A stretch of 64,000 nt of DNA from assembly GCF_041346925.1 (NCBI RefSeq), contig NZ_CP166840.1, positions 3,157,001 through 3,221,000 of the forward strand. Reading direction: 5' to 3'. The position numbers and the translations under genes were made by a program. Shown piece by piece: positions 9,687 to 18,382 of the stretch (within the stretch, counting starts at the first letter, position 1; every line of letters starts with the position of its first letter). Under the pieces are notes generated by a model, which worked only from the letters and a program-made list of their open reading frames with translations, ran no database searches and was not told the origin of the DNA. Origin of the DNA: Agaribacterium sp. ZY112. GTDB lineage: Bacteria > Pseudomonadota > Gammaproteobacteria > Pseudomonadales > Cellvibrionaceae.

Positions 9687-9739
9687 CCCTTTACTCAACC
9701 AGGGTTGCAGTACTAATTCAGCCCTGTTTGAGCTAAGGG
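9687..9739. terminator. Imperfect 18-base inverted repeat between convergent genes
   Basis: Two arms, 9687-9704 and 9722-9739, match as an inverted repeat at 15 of 18 positions, with a 17-base loop. The element sits between the 3' ends of the exported-protein gene and the uracil-DNA glycosylase-like gene, which run towards each other. The position suggests a two-way transcription stop, although there is no clean T-run on either side. It could also be a copy of a dispersed palindromic repeat. Confidence 0.45.
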
Positions 9740-9814
9740 TTCTAGTTGACTCCAGCTCTCACTCCTCACCAGAACAATATTGTAGCGAGCTCGCAAACCC
9801 GCCTATAGCTAAAA

Positions 9815-10411
9815 CTATACAAGAGAGGCCACTTTCTTTTTAAGCTCGGGCAGTACCTCCTTAAAGAACCAAGTATTATTCTTTAACCAGCGATTATTAC
9901 GTGGGCTGGGATGCGGCATAGGCAGAAACTCAGGCCAATACTGCTGCCAGTGCTTCACCGTTTCTGTTAGGTTTTTATATTGTTTGTCAGCTAGATGATA
10001 ATTAAATGCGTGCTGACCAAGAATCAATGTGAGTTCGACATCTGAAAGTAAGTTAAGCAATTGCTCTCGCCAGTGCTGGGCGCATATTAAGGGTGGGGCT
10101 ACATCTCCATTAGCCCCTGTTCCGGGGTAACAAAAGGCCATTGGTAAAATAGCAATTTTAGACTCATCATAAAATACCTCCCTTGTGACCCCCATCCATT
10201 CGCGCAAACGCTCACCCGAGGCATCATCAAAAGGAATGCCCTTATGATGCGTTTTTCTTCCCGGTGCCTGCCCCGCGATCAGTATTTTGGCACTGGAGCC
10301 TAACTGTAAAATGGGCTTAGGGCCCAGAGCTAATTCTGTGCATAAGTGGCAGCTCCGAACCGAAGCCAAAATCGACAGCACATTTTTTAACTTATTAGCT
10401 ATTTGAGTCAA
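9815..10411 (-). CDS. Uracil-DNA glycosylase family protein
   Basis: The 198-residue protein belongs to the uracil-DNA glycosylase superfamily. It has a CxxC pair at the N-terminus (HLCTEL preceded by Cys), the first catalytic-site motif as GQAPGRKTHHKGIPFDD with ASGERLREWMG behind it, and the second motif as MPHPSPRNNRWL, where His-Pro-Ser is the DNA-intercalation loop. This combination marks a family distinct from E. coli Ung. It probably removes uracil or a related damaged base from DNA. The two N-terminal Cys could be remnants of an iron-sulphur site, but only two are visible, fewer than in family 4 and 5 enzymes. It stands alone on the minus strand. Confidence 0.8.
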   Translation of the reverse strand: MTQIANKLKNVLSILASVRSCHLCTELALGPKPILQLGSSAKILIAGQAPGRKTHHKGIPFDDASGERLREWMGVTREVFYDESKIAILPMAFCYPGTGANGDVAPPLICAQHWREQLLNLLSDVELTLILGQHAFNYHLADKQYKNLTETVKHWQQYWPEFLPMPHPSPRNNRWLKNNTWFFKEVLPELKKKVASLV

Positions 10412-10761
10412 TGTTGACCCCTTTTTAGATCATTGATAACAAACAAATACCGCCTGTTCACAGAAGAATAAGCCCCACGAGAAGGAAAACACTTCCGTAG
10501 AGAATAAGCTCTGGCCTCGTTAATGGCATTGTAGAAAATCTACTACGATCGAACCCAGCTAGAGCAAATAGCTCACACCTCGCCCCTATGTGTACAGACT
10601 TAAATTACAGCTCTAATTACTTAGCTGTAAAAACCGATAATTAAAACTAAAACGTCATAACAATCATACTAAAGCATGGTAAACTCGCGCCAAATTGATC
10701 ATCCTAAACCCAATAAAAATACATATACCAGTATTTCAACCTAAACATTTGGACGTTTTAC
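10412..10761. other. Intergenic region, 350 bases, presumed divergent promoters
   Basis: This region separates the glycosylase-like gene from the lipoprotein gene, which diverge. It is AT-rich towards the lipoprotein start. I see no reading frame, RNA fold or repeat that I can support. Confidence 0.5.
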
Positions 10762-11661
10762 ATGAAAAAACTACAACTTAGCTGCAGTATCGTACTTGCC
10801 ACAAGCCTACTAAGCGCCTGTGGCGGTAGCAGTAGTGATGGCGATAGCCTTATTAGTCCTAACGGTACTAATAGCCCCGCCCCAGAAGCAAAGTCGGCCT
10901 TTACCAACGAAAATAAAGAAAATATCTCTCGAAGCGCTATTCAAGTACTCGATGTCAGCTCCAGCCTTGAAGGAGATAACTTTTTAGATCTTGTCGATTT
11001 AGGCGGAGCCAATGCTTCAAGTAATGGTAAGCAGCTGAATCCTATTGCCCAGAAAAGCATTCTAAGCGAGGAGTGCCCTAGTGGCGGCTCAATAGAGATC
11101 AACGTGCCTGATGGCATGGATGAAAACTCTACATCGGGCTCTATGGATATGATCTATGACGAATGTGTCGATGAGTTTAATGACAGCATAGATGGTAGCT
11201 TCAGTATTTCTTGGTCTGGTTTTGATCAGAGTACCGGCGAACCCCAGACACTTGATATGCTTATTGACATAACAACTAGCTCAGAGGGTTTTGAAGGTGG
11301 AACAGAAACCGTCAGCGTTGATGCGCAATTAAGCTGTGATAACTATTTAGAAAGCTGCTCGTTCACTCTTAACGAAGTAAGCTATAACGATGGTGAAAAT
11401 CAATTTAGCCTAAGTGACTTTAATGCAAGTAGCGGAAGCAATGGCTCCGACATCTCAGCCACCATCTCAGTTGGTGATATTTCAAATCTGGAGATCAGCG
11501 GTAACGATCTGCTTGAATGCGAGAACGGTAATTTCGAAAGTGGCAGCATCGATATCAGCGAACAAGATGAAGCACCTGCAATGACCATCACCTTTTTAAA
11601 CTGCTCTAGCTACTCACTAGAGTTTGATGGCACAACAGAAACTTACTCGCAAGACTCTTAA
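10762..11661 (+). CDS. Predicted outer-membrane or periplasmic lipoprotein, function unknown
   Basis: The 299-residue protein begins with a lipoprotein signal peptide whose lipobox is LSAC, giving a mature N-terminal Cys at residue 20. A Gly/Ser-rich stretch (GGSSSDGDS) follows as a flexible tether. The rest is acidic, rich in Ser, Asp and Asn, and contains regularly spaced Cys residues (about six after the lipobox) that could form disulphides. The repeated pattern of short beta-like segments such as GSFSISWSGF and SGSIDIS suggests a beta-rich exported domain. I recognise no family. Residue +2 is Gly, not Asp, so outer-membrane sorting by the Lol system encoded at 5-9 kb is expected. Confidence 0.75.
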   Translation: MKKLQLSCSIVLATSLLSACGGSSSDGDSLISPNGTNSPAPEAKSAFTNENKENISRSAIQVLDVSSSLEGDNFLDLVDLGGANASSNGKQLNPIAQKSILSEECPSGGSIEINVPDGMDENSTSGSMDMIYDECVDEFNDSIDGSFSISWSGFDQSTGEPQTLDMLIDITTSSEGFEGGTETVSVDAQLSCDNYLESCSFTLNEVSYNDGENQFSLSDFNASSGSNGSDISATISVGDISNLEISGNDLLECENGNFESGSIDISEQDEAPAMTITFLNCSSYSLEFDGTTETYSQDS

Positions 11662-11682
11662 AATAAACAGAGTCATCAAGGA

Positions 11683-11713
11683 CAAGCCAAGCCAAAACAC
11701 TGAGCTTGGCTTG
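11683..11713 (+). terminator. Hairpin downstream of the lipoprotein gene
   Basis: Arms CAAGCCAAGC (11683-11692) and GCTTGGCTTG (11704-11713) form a perfect 10-base stem with an 11-base loop, 21 bases after the lipoprotein stop codon. The T-run after it is weak (TTCATTAATT), so termination efficiency is uncertain. Confidence 0.55.
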
Positions 11714-12354
11714 TTCATTAATTGTAAGTGTATAGCTTGCATCTTGAGTGAAATTAACGTGATAGCTAGTCCTATTACTTGAGACTAAATAAGGTCATCA
11801 ATGCGACCTAAATTAGGCTTATAAGTTTGAAATTCATGTGCTTCAGCATATTCTTTAAAATAGCCTTCTATCCCGTCCTTTTCCCCCACCCCATCTGTGT
11901 CTTTTATTTTGAGACTTCTCCAATTGCCTGACAAAGCATTTCAAAATACATCATATAAACAATCCATTTATGCGTAATATCGTGGCTGAACTTGTAAGTC
12001 ATTATGACATGCCCCTATAAGCGATAAGCTCTACATTGGCTAAAAGGATTAGTTCGAACCAGTATCACAACGTAACATGGCAACATAGTAAGGCCCTTCC
12101 CATCTGCGCTTTTCTTAACAACCAAAGCAGCAGCCACAAAAAGTTCATCAAAGTGTTACAGCATTCAAGCACTATAATATTGGCCTCGGTCACTGCTGAT
12201 ACACAGTTCAGTAAATTCTTAGCGTAAATAAATTTTTTTTTTGCAAAAAGGATTGAACTGGTCTGTTTGATGCTAGTAGTAGTGTTAGTGCTGAGAGCCT
12301 TTGTTAGCACAAGTAAATAAGCGCCTCAGAAATGAGTGCGCAAAGGCGATCAGC
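11714..12354. other. Intergenic region, about 640 bases, upstream of the ATP-grasp operon
   Basis: No convincing gene is present: the short frames here lack ribosome sites and recognisable composition. The stretch is AT-rich, has a run of nine T near 12232-12240, and presumably carries the promoter of the operon that starts at 12355. Confidence 0.5.
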
Positions 12355-13872
12355 GTGAATAAAAACACAAACGAGCCCCGTGGAATGCCAAACACCATTG
12401 ATGACTGGAAGAACTACCAACCCGGCGAATTTTACGACGAGCTTATTAGCTCACCGGGTAACGCTAGGCTGGCTGGAAAAAAACTACTTAAATACCTGAA
12501 AACCCTCGCGCCATCAGACATAGAGGCCATTAGCAAAGCGACGGATGCGTCAATTAAAGCCATGGGGATATCCTTTACGGTCTATACCGATGAGGGGAAT
12601 ATTGATCGGGCTTGGCCGCTGGATATCATCCCGCGTGTGATCAGTAAAAAGCAATGGACAAGCGCCTCAGCAGGCTTAGAGCAACGCTTACAAGCGCTTA
12701 ATCTTTTTATCGATGACCTCTATCACGATCAAAAAATAATCAAAGACGGAATTATTCCTGAGTTTGTACTCAAACAATCAAAGAATTACCGCACTGAGTG
12801 CGAAGGTGTTTCGCCCGCATTTGGAACCTGGGCTCACATATGCGGCACTGATCTGGTGCGTGCTGATGACGGTCAGTTTTATGTACTGGAAGATAATTTA
12901 CGAGTACCTTCCGGTGTTTCCTACATGCTAGAAAACCGTTCCATAATGAAACGAGTCATGCCCGAGGTATTTGAACAAGTTAATGTTGCACCAATAGGTG
13001 ACTACCCAACGCGACTTTTTGAAACCTTATCGGCTTTATCCCCCCGTAAAGAATGCAAGCCTGTTATTGCCGTTCTGACACCGGGTATTTTTAATTCGGC
13101 TTATTTTGAGCATGCCTTTCTCGCCCAACAAATGGGTGTTGAACTTGTAGAAGGCAGTGATTTAGTTGTCGAAGACGATATTGTTTATATGAAAACCATC
13201 GCAGGGCTAACACGTGTTGATGTTATTTATCGCCGCATAGATGATTTATTTTTAGACCCGGAAGTGTTTGATAAAAGCTCTATGCTAGGAGTACCTGGCT
13301 TAATGCGTGCTTGGAAAAAAGGCAATGTCGCATTGGCCAACGCCCCTGGGGCTGGGGTAGCTGACGATAAAGTTGTTTATGCCTATGTCCCTCAAGTTAT
13401 TAAATACTACCTTGATCAAGAGCCTCTTATCGCTAACGTTGAAACCTTTCTTTGCTACAAAGACAACGAGCGAAAATACGTGCTCGACAACTTAGATAAA
13501 CTGGTCGTTAAACCCGCTAATGAATCAGGGGGTTACGGCATGCTGGTCGGCCCTCATTCAACCAAAAAGGAACGCGAAACTTTTGCCGACCTCATCAAAG
13601 ACAACCCCCGCAATTATATTGCGCAGCCCACACTGGCCCTATCAACGGCACCAACCATTATCGGTAAACACACACCCGAGCCTCGGCACTTAGATTTACG
13701 TCCATTTGTTCTTCAAGCTAAAGATACCTATGTCACCACTGGGGGCCTCACCCGTGTTGCCATGAAAAAAGGCTCACTGGTGGTCAACTCATCACAAGGA
13801 GGAGGCAGTAAAGACACCTGGATTGTCGATACCGACTCATCTGTATCCGATACAAGTAAAAAGGAGGCTTAA
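12355..13872 (+). CDS. Circularly permuted ATP-grasp protein
   Basis: This protein of about 505 residues is a circularly permuted ATP-grasp of the family paired with alpha-E proteins. ATP-grasp enzymes join a carboxylate to an amine through an acyl-phosphate. Visible family features are WPLDIIPRVIS near the N-terminus, a central TPGIFNSAYFEHAFLA, YRRIDDLFLDP and the C-terminal nucleotide-binding VVKPANESGGYGMLVGP, followed by LDLRPFVLQ. The GTG at 12355, with AAAGG 8 bases before it, is my preferred start; TTG at 12301 and ATG at 12385 are alternatives. It is the first gene of the operon, 2 bases before the alpha-E gene. The substrate is unknown. The second ATP-grasp copy at 18.4 kb is clearly paralogous. 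Confidence 0.87.
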   Translation: MNKNTNEPRGMPNTIDDWKNYQPGEFYDELISSPGNARLAGKKLLKYLKTLAPSDIEAISKATDASIKAMGISFTVYTDEGNIDRAWPLDIIPRVISKKQWTSASAGLEQRLQALNLFIDDLYHDQKIIKDGIIPEFVLKQSKNYRTECEGVSPAFGTWAHICGTDLVRADDGQFYVLEDNLRVPSGVSYMLENRSIMKRVMPEVFEQVNVAPIGDYPTRLFETLSALSPRKECKPVIAVLTPGIFNSAYFEHAFLAQQMGVELVEGSDLVVEDDIVYMKTIAGLTRVDVIYRRIDDLFLDPEVFDKSSMLGVPGLMRAWKKGNVALANAPGAGVADDKVVYAYVPQVIKYYLDQEPLIANVETFLCYKDNERKYVLDNLDKLVVKPANESGGYGMLVGPHSTKKERETFADLIKDNPRNYIAQPTLALSTAPTIIGKHTPEPRHLDLRPFVLQAKDTYVTTGGLTRVAMKKGSLVVNSSQGGGSKDTWIVDTDSSVSDTSKKEA

Positions 13873-13874
13873 TT

Positions 13875-14813
13875 ATGCTTTTATCCCGAGTTGCAGAACG
13901 AGCCTACTGGGCCGGCCGATACCTTGAGCGAGTACAAAGTACCGCTCGACTCATTAGCATCTACGATAAACTACTGTTTGATTTACCTCGCAGCATAAAA
14001 CTTAGCTGGTACAACTTGGTGTCAATTAACAAGTTAGATCACGCGTTTAATGAACATTACTCAAAACCAGACGAACGTAATGTAATGCGCTTTTTGATCA
14101 ACGATAGAAATAACCCTTCGTCTATGGTCTCGTCGATACAAGCGGCGCGTGAAAATGTTCGTACGACTCGAGATGTTTTCCCTTCAGACGTTTGGTATCT
14201 CATCAACGAGCTCAACCACTACATTATCGATAATGCCAATCAAGGCATAACACGCAAACAACGCCACGATTTTTTAAACACAGTCATTCGTGGCTGCCAA
14301 CAAATATTGGGCGTTTTGCACAGCGATATGCCTCATGATGAATCTTGGTGTTTTTTTCGCTTAGGTAAAAATTTAGAACGTGCCGATACAACATCTAGAA
14401 ATATCGATGCCGCCGTTGCAGCCATTCTTGAAATCGAAGATATGGATGAAGCCATCAATAGCCGACAAATTATTTGGCTCAACCTATTGCGTTCGCTCAA
14501 TGCCGATCATTATTTCCGTCGTGCCGTACGAGCATCTATTAATGGTGCGGACGTAGTTGATTACCTTATTTGTAATAAGGATTTCCCGAAGTCTGTGACC
14601 CGTTGCTTGAGTAATCTTGTGCATACATGCTCTCTTTTGCCCAAGTCAGATGACATTACTCAGGAGCTCACTGACATTCAAAACAGTATCACTGCTGAAT
14701 ATCACTCAGACCTTAAGGGCCAACCCTTGCGCGACTACGTCAACGAACTGCAACTTCGCATCATTAATATGCACCAAAAAATCTATGCCAATTGGTTTCC
14801 TGCATGGGATTAA
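13875..14813 (+). CDS. Alpha-E domain protein
   Basis: The 312-residue, mostly helical protein starts with MLLSRVAERAYWAGRYLERVQ, the hallmark of the alpha-E family, and carries the conserved FFRLGKNLERADTTSR segment. Alpha-E proteins always occur with circularly permuted ATP-grasp and transglutaminase-like genes; their activity is not established. It starts 2 bases after the ATP-grasp stop with an AGGAGG-type site (AAGGAGGC) overlapping the end of that gene, so translation is probably coupled. A second alpha-E domain is fused to the other ATP-grasp at 18.4-20.9 kb. Confidence 0.87.
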   Translation: MLLSRVAERAYWAGRYLERVQSTARLISIYDKLLFDLPRSIKLSWYNLVSINKLDHAFNEHYSKPDERNVMRFLINDRNNPSSMVSSIQAARENVRTTRDVFPSDVWYLINELNHYIIDNANQGITRKQRHDFLNTVIRGCQQILGVLHSDMPHDESWCFFRLGKNLERADTTSRNIDAAVAAILEIEDMDEAINSRQIIWLNLLRSLNADHYFRRAVRASINGADVVDYLICNKDFPKSVTRCLSNLVHTCSLLPKSDDITQELTDIQNSITAEYHSDLKGQPLRDYVNELQLRIINMHQKIYANWFPAWD

Positions 14814-14900
14814 TCGCTTTATTAACTGACCGTTAAACCTACATTTGTATTTTGTAGAACTCATAGTTTTCTGCATCTAAACATAGACCAAGGGCTTTTC

Positions 14901-17900
14901 ATGACCATTCGCGTAGCACTTAATCATAATACTTATTACAACTTTGATCGCGCAGTTGAATTAAGTAAACACGTTGTACGCCTGCGCCCCGCCCCACACT
15001 GCAGGACGCCCATTCACAGTTACAGCCTGAAAATAAAACCTGAAAATCATTTTATTAACTGGCAACAAGATGCATTTGGTAACTTTTTAGCCTCCATTGT
15101 TTTTCCGGAAAAATCCGATCATCTATCTATAGAAGTTGAAGTCTTAGCGGATATGATCGTCATCAATCCTTTTGACTTTTTCCTCGAAGAATACGCCGAG
15201 CACTTTCCCTTTAAATACCCAAGTGCACTAAAAAAAGAACTACAGCCCTACCTAGAAACCATTGCCTGTGGCAAACCATTTATCAACTACACTAAGGCCG
15301 CACTAAGGGCTGCACTGCCAACAAGAAAAGTGCGCACAATTGACTTTCTCGTTTCTATCAATCAGTGCTTACAAAAAGATATAGATTATTGCATTCGTCT
15401 AGAACCTGGCGTACAAACTCCACAAGTCACGCTAAAAAAAAGAACGGGCTCTTGCAGGGACAGCGCTTGGCTGATGGTACAAATACTGCGTCACCTAGGT
15501 ATTGCTGCACGCTTTGCTTCAGGCTATCTAGTACAACTTACGGCAGATGAAAAAGCCCTTGACGGCCCGTCAGGAACAGAAAAAGACTTCACCGATTTAC
15601 ACGCTTGGTGTGAAGTATTTTTACCGGGTGCTGGTTGGGTTGGGCTCGATCCTACTTCGGGTTTATTTGCCGGTGAAGGCCATATCCCTTTAGCTTGTAC
15701 TCCATCACCAAGCTCTGCAGCTCCTATTGAAGGAGCAACAGACGAATGTGAGGTCGAGTTTAATTACAGCAACGACGTCAGCCGCTTTCATGAAGACCCT
15801 CGAGTCACCAAACCTTATTCCGAAGCAGCTTGGCAACAAGTATTAAAGCTCGGCTCTGATATCGATCAGCAATTAGAAACAATGGATGTGCGCTTAACCA
15901 TGGGGGGGGAGCCAACCTTTGTATCCATCGATGATATGGAATCGGCGCAATGGAATACCGATGCCCTCGGTGACGATAAACTCAGCCTAGCTAAGGGCCT
16001 ACTTTTAAAACTGCGCGATCAATTTGCAGCAAATGGTCTGCTTCATTATGGCCAGGGTAAATGGTATCCGGGCGAAGAAGTGCCGCGCTGGGCCCTAGGT
16101 CTATTTTGGCTCAAAGACGGCCAGCCACTTTGGCAAAACGCCGAGCTACTAGCCCGTATTGATAAAGATTACGGGGCAGACATTAACAAAGCACAAAGCT
16201 TTGCTAGTGAATTATGCCGCATACTCAAGCTAGAAGCGTCGTCCGCTCAGCCCGCCTACGAAGATGCCCTGCATTATTTAATGCAGGAATTACAACTCCC
16301 CCAAAATATCGATTCAGAGATTGCCAATGCCAAATCCAGCCTTGATAGGCAGCGCCTAGCTGCCGTACTTGCTCAAGGTTTAGATCAGGCGAGTGGTTTT
16401 GTTATTCCTCTTGAGCGAGCTCTGGATGAAAAAAGCTGGTGCAGCAACCATTGGTCTACTCGCCGTGAAAAGCTTACCTTGATTCCAGGCGACTCCCCCA
16501 TGGGCTTACGCTTACCACTAGGCGAACTGTCCAGTCATAAGGATGACCCCAAGGTCCTGCCCGAAGCCGACCCTTTTGCTGTTCAACAAGCATTACCACA
16601 AGAGCCTATACACACGGCAAACACGGCCAGTCAAACGCATAGAGAACAAGCGCCAAAACCCGCAAGTGGGCGCGAACTCATTACCACCGCTCTGTGTGTT
16701 CAGCCCCGCGATGGTAAATTGCATGTGTTTTTACCGCCGCTTGAACAACTAACCGATTACCTTGCACTAATACAAGCGATTGAATCCGTTGCTAAAACCT
16801 TGTCCTGCCCTGTGGTTCTTGAAGGCTATACACCACCTAAAGATGCCCGCTTGACGCAATTACTAGTGACACCCGACCCCGGCGTGATTGAAGTTAACGT
16901 GCATCCAGCGAGTAACTGGGATGAATTAGTCAGTACCACCACTGAGCTCTACCATGCAGCACGTGAAAGTCGCTTATGCGCTGAGAAATTTATGCTTGAT
17001 GGCCGCCATACGGGTACCGGTGGCGGTAACCATATGACCCTTGGCGGTAAAACACCCGCCGACAGCCCCTTTCTACGACGCCCCGATTTATTGCGCAGCT
17101 TAATCACTTTCTGGCAGCACCACCCAAGTTTAAGTTATCTTTTTTCAGGCACCTTTATTGGCCCCACTAGCCAAGCACCACGAATGGATGAAGGCCGTGA
17201 TGAGATGCTTTATGAGCTCGAAATCGCGTTTCAACAACTACCAGATGGGGAAAGCCAGCAGCCTTGGCTAATTGACCGCATCTTGCGCAACCTATTAATT
17301 GACATTACCGGTAACACCCATAGGGCCGAGTTCTGCATCGACAAACTGTATGCACCTGGTACGACCAGTGGGCGTCAAGGTCTACTTGAGTTTCGTGGTT
17401 TTGAAATGCCACCGCACCCACAAATGAGCTTAGTGCAAGCTTTATTGATTCGAGCTTTAGTGAGCCTGTTTTGGCAAAAACCTTATAAGCATAATTTGGT
17501 TCGTTGGGGCACGGCTTTGCACGACAAATTTATGCTACCCCACTTTATTTGGCGAGATGTATTAGATGTGGTCGAGCAATTGCAACAGCACGGCATTCAA
17601 TTCGATCCCGAATGGTTGCGCCCTTTTGAAGAGTTTCGCTTTCCTCACTATGGCCGTGTCAAACTTGACGATATCGACATCGAATTGCGTTGGGCCATCG
17701 AGCCTTGGCACGTGCTCGGCGAAGAAGTTGGTAGTTTTGGCACTGCCCGTTATGTGGATTCGTCCGTCGAGCGCTTGCAAGTTCGCCTAACAGGGCTAAC
17801 CCCCGAGCGTTATGTATTAGCGTGTAACGGGCGCCGAGTCCCACTACATGCGACAGGGCGTGGTGATGAATTTATCGCCGGTATTCGCTATCGAGCTTGG

Positions 17901-18275
17901 GCCCCTCCTTCGGCCTTACACCCAACTATTGGCACCCATGTACCACTGGTCTTTGACTTAATAGACACGTGGAATGGACGCTCCGTTGGCGGCTGTACCT
18001 ACCATGTCTCTCACCCAGGCGGCCTCAGTTACGAAACTTACCCCATTAACGCCTTTGAAGCTGAGTCACGACGCGTTAATCGTTTTTCACGTGAAGAGCA
18101 TAGCCAAGGCCCTTATCAGCCTCAGCCTGCTTATATTCCTAAACCCAGCAACAAGGCGGAACGCCAACTCGAAGAATACGAAGGCATGAAAGGCCCACTT
18201 AGCCCACCCGCTGAAGAATCCAGCGGTGAATATCCATTCACCCTAGATCTTCGACGCGCAGCACGCTTTATTTAA
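14901..18275 (+). CDS. Transglutaminase-like protein with C-terminal DUF2126 (putative amidoligase)
   Basis: The 1124-residue protein joins two units. The N-terminal third is a bacterial transglutaminase-like domain with its N-terminal beta region (TYYNFDRAVELSKHVVRLRP) and a likely triad Cys185 (in TGSCRDSAWL), His234 (DLHAWCEVF) and Asp250 (GLDPTSG). These act as peptidases or peptide transferases. The rest, from about residue 300, matches DUF2126, which comparative genomics has grouped with carboxylate-amine ligases; DVRLTMGGEPTFVSIDD and DGRHTGTGGGNHMTLGG are its characteristic segments. It lies 87 bases after the alpha-E gene. Making and cutting activities in one chain fit a pathway that assembles and trims peptide-like amides. 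Product unknown. Confidence 0.88.
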   Translation: MTIRVALNHNTYYNFDRAVELSKHVVRLRPAPHCRTPIHSYSLKIKPENHFINWQQDAFGNFLASIVFPEKSDHLSIEVEVLADMIVINPFDFFLEEYAEHFPFKYPSALKKELQPYLETIACGKPFINYTKAALRAALPTRKVRTIDFLVSINQCLQKDIDYCIRLEPGVQTPQVTLKKRTGSCRDSAWLMVQILRHLGIAARFASGYLVQLTADEKALDGPSGTEKDFTDLHAWCEVFLPGAGWVGLDPTSGLFAGEGHIPLACTPSPSSAAPIEGATDECEVEFNYSNDVSRFHEDPRVTKPYSEAAWQQVLKLGSDIDQQLETMDVRLTMGGEPTFVSIDDMESAQWNTDALGDDKLSLAKGLLLKLRDQFAANGLLHYGQGKWYPGEEVPRWALGLFWLKDGQPLWQNAELLARIDKDYGADINKAQSFASELCRILKLEASSAQPAYEDALHYLMQELQLPQNIDSEIANAKSSLDRQRLAAVLAQGLDQASGFVIPLERALDEKSWCSNHWSTRREKLTLIPGDSPMGLRLPLGELSSHKDDPKVLPEADPFAVQQALPQEPIHTANTASQTHREQAPKPASGRELITTALCVQPRDGKLHVFLPPLEQLTDYLALIQAIESVAKTLSCPVVLEGYTPPKDARLTQLLVTPDPGVIEVNVHPASNWDELVSTTTELYHAARESRLCAEKFMLDGRHTGTGGGNHMTLGGKTPADSPFLRRPDLLRSLITFWQHHPSLSYLFSGTFIGPTSQAPRMDEGRDEMLYELEIAFQQLPDGESQQPWLIDRILRNLLIDITGNTHRAEFCIDKLYAPGTTSGRQGLLEFRGFEMPPHPQMSLVQALLIRALVSLFWQKPYKHNLVRWGTALHDKFMLPHFIWRDVLDVVEQLQQHGIQFDPEWLRPFEEFRFPHYGRVKLDDIDIELRWAIEPWHVLGEEVGSFGTARYVDSSVERLQVRLTGLTPERYVLACNGRRVPLHATGRGDEFIAGIRYRAWAPPSALHPTIGTHVPLVFDLIDTWNGRSVGGCTYHVSHPGGLSYETYPINAFEAESRRVNRFSREEHSQGPYQPQPAYIPKPSNKAERQLEEYEGMKGPLSPPAEESSGEYPFTLDLRRAARFI

Positions 18276-18288
18276 AAGCCTGATAGAC

Positions 18289-18313
18289 GCCGCTGAAAGC
18301 AACACTCAGCGGC
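18289..18313 (+). other. 8-base-stem hairpin inside the ATP-grasp operon
   Basis: GCCGCTGA (18289-18296) and TCAGCGGC (18306-18313) form a GC-rich stem with a 9-base loop, 13 bases after the transglutaminase/DUF2126 stop codon. No T-run follows, so it more likely protects the upstream mRNA or attenuates transcription than ends it. Confidence 0.4.
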
Positions 18314-18382
18314 AGCCTATGGCATACTGCGCAGCTATTTAACGTTCACTAAAATTTAGTACATACACTTTGGGAGACTGAA

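Noticed and set aside
12036..12310. Overlapping short frames on both strands in the gap before the ATP-grasp operon
   Set aside because: They oppose each other over the same bases, have no ribosome site and no protein-like pattern.
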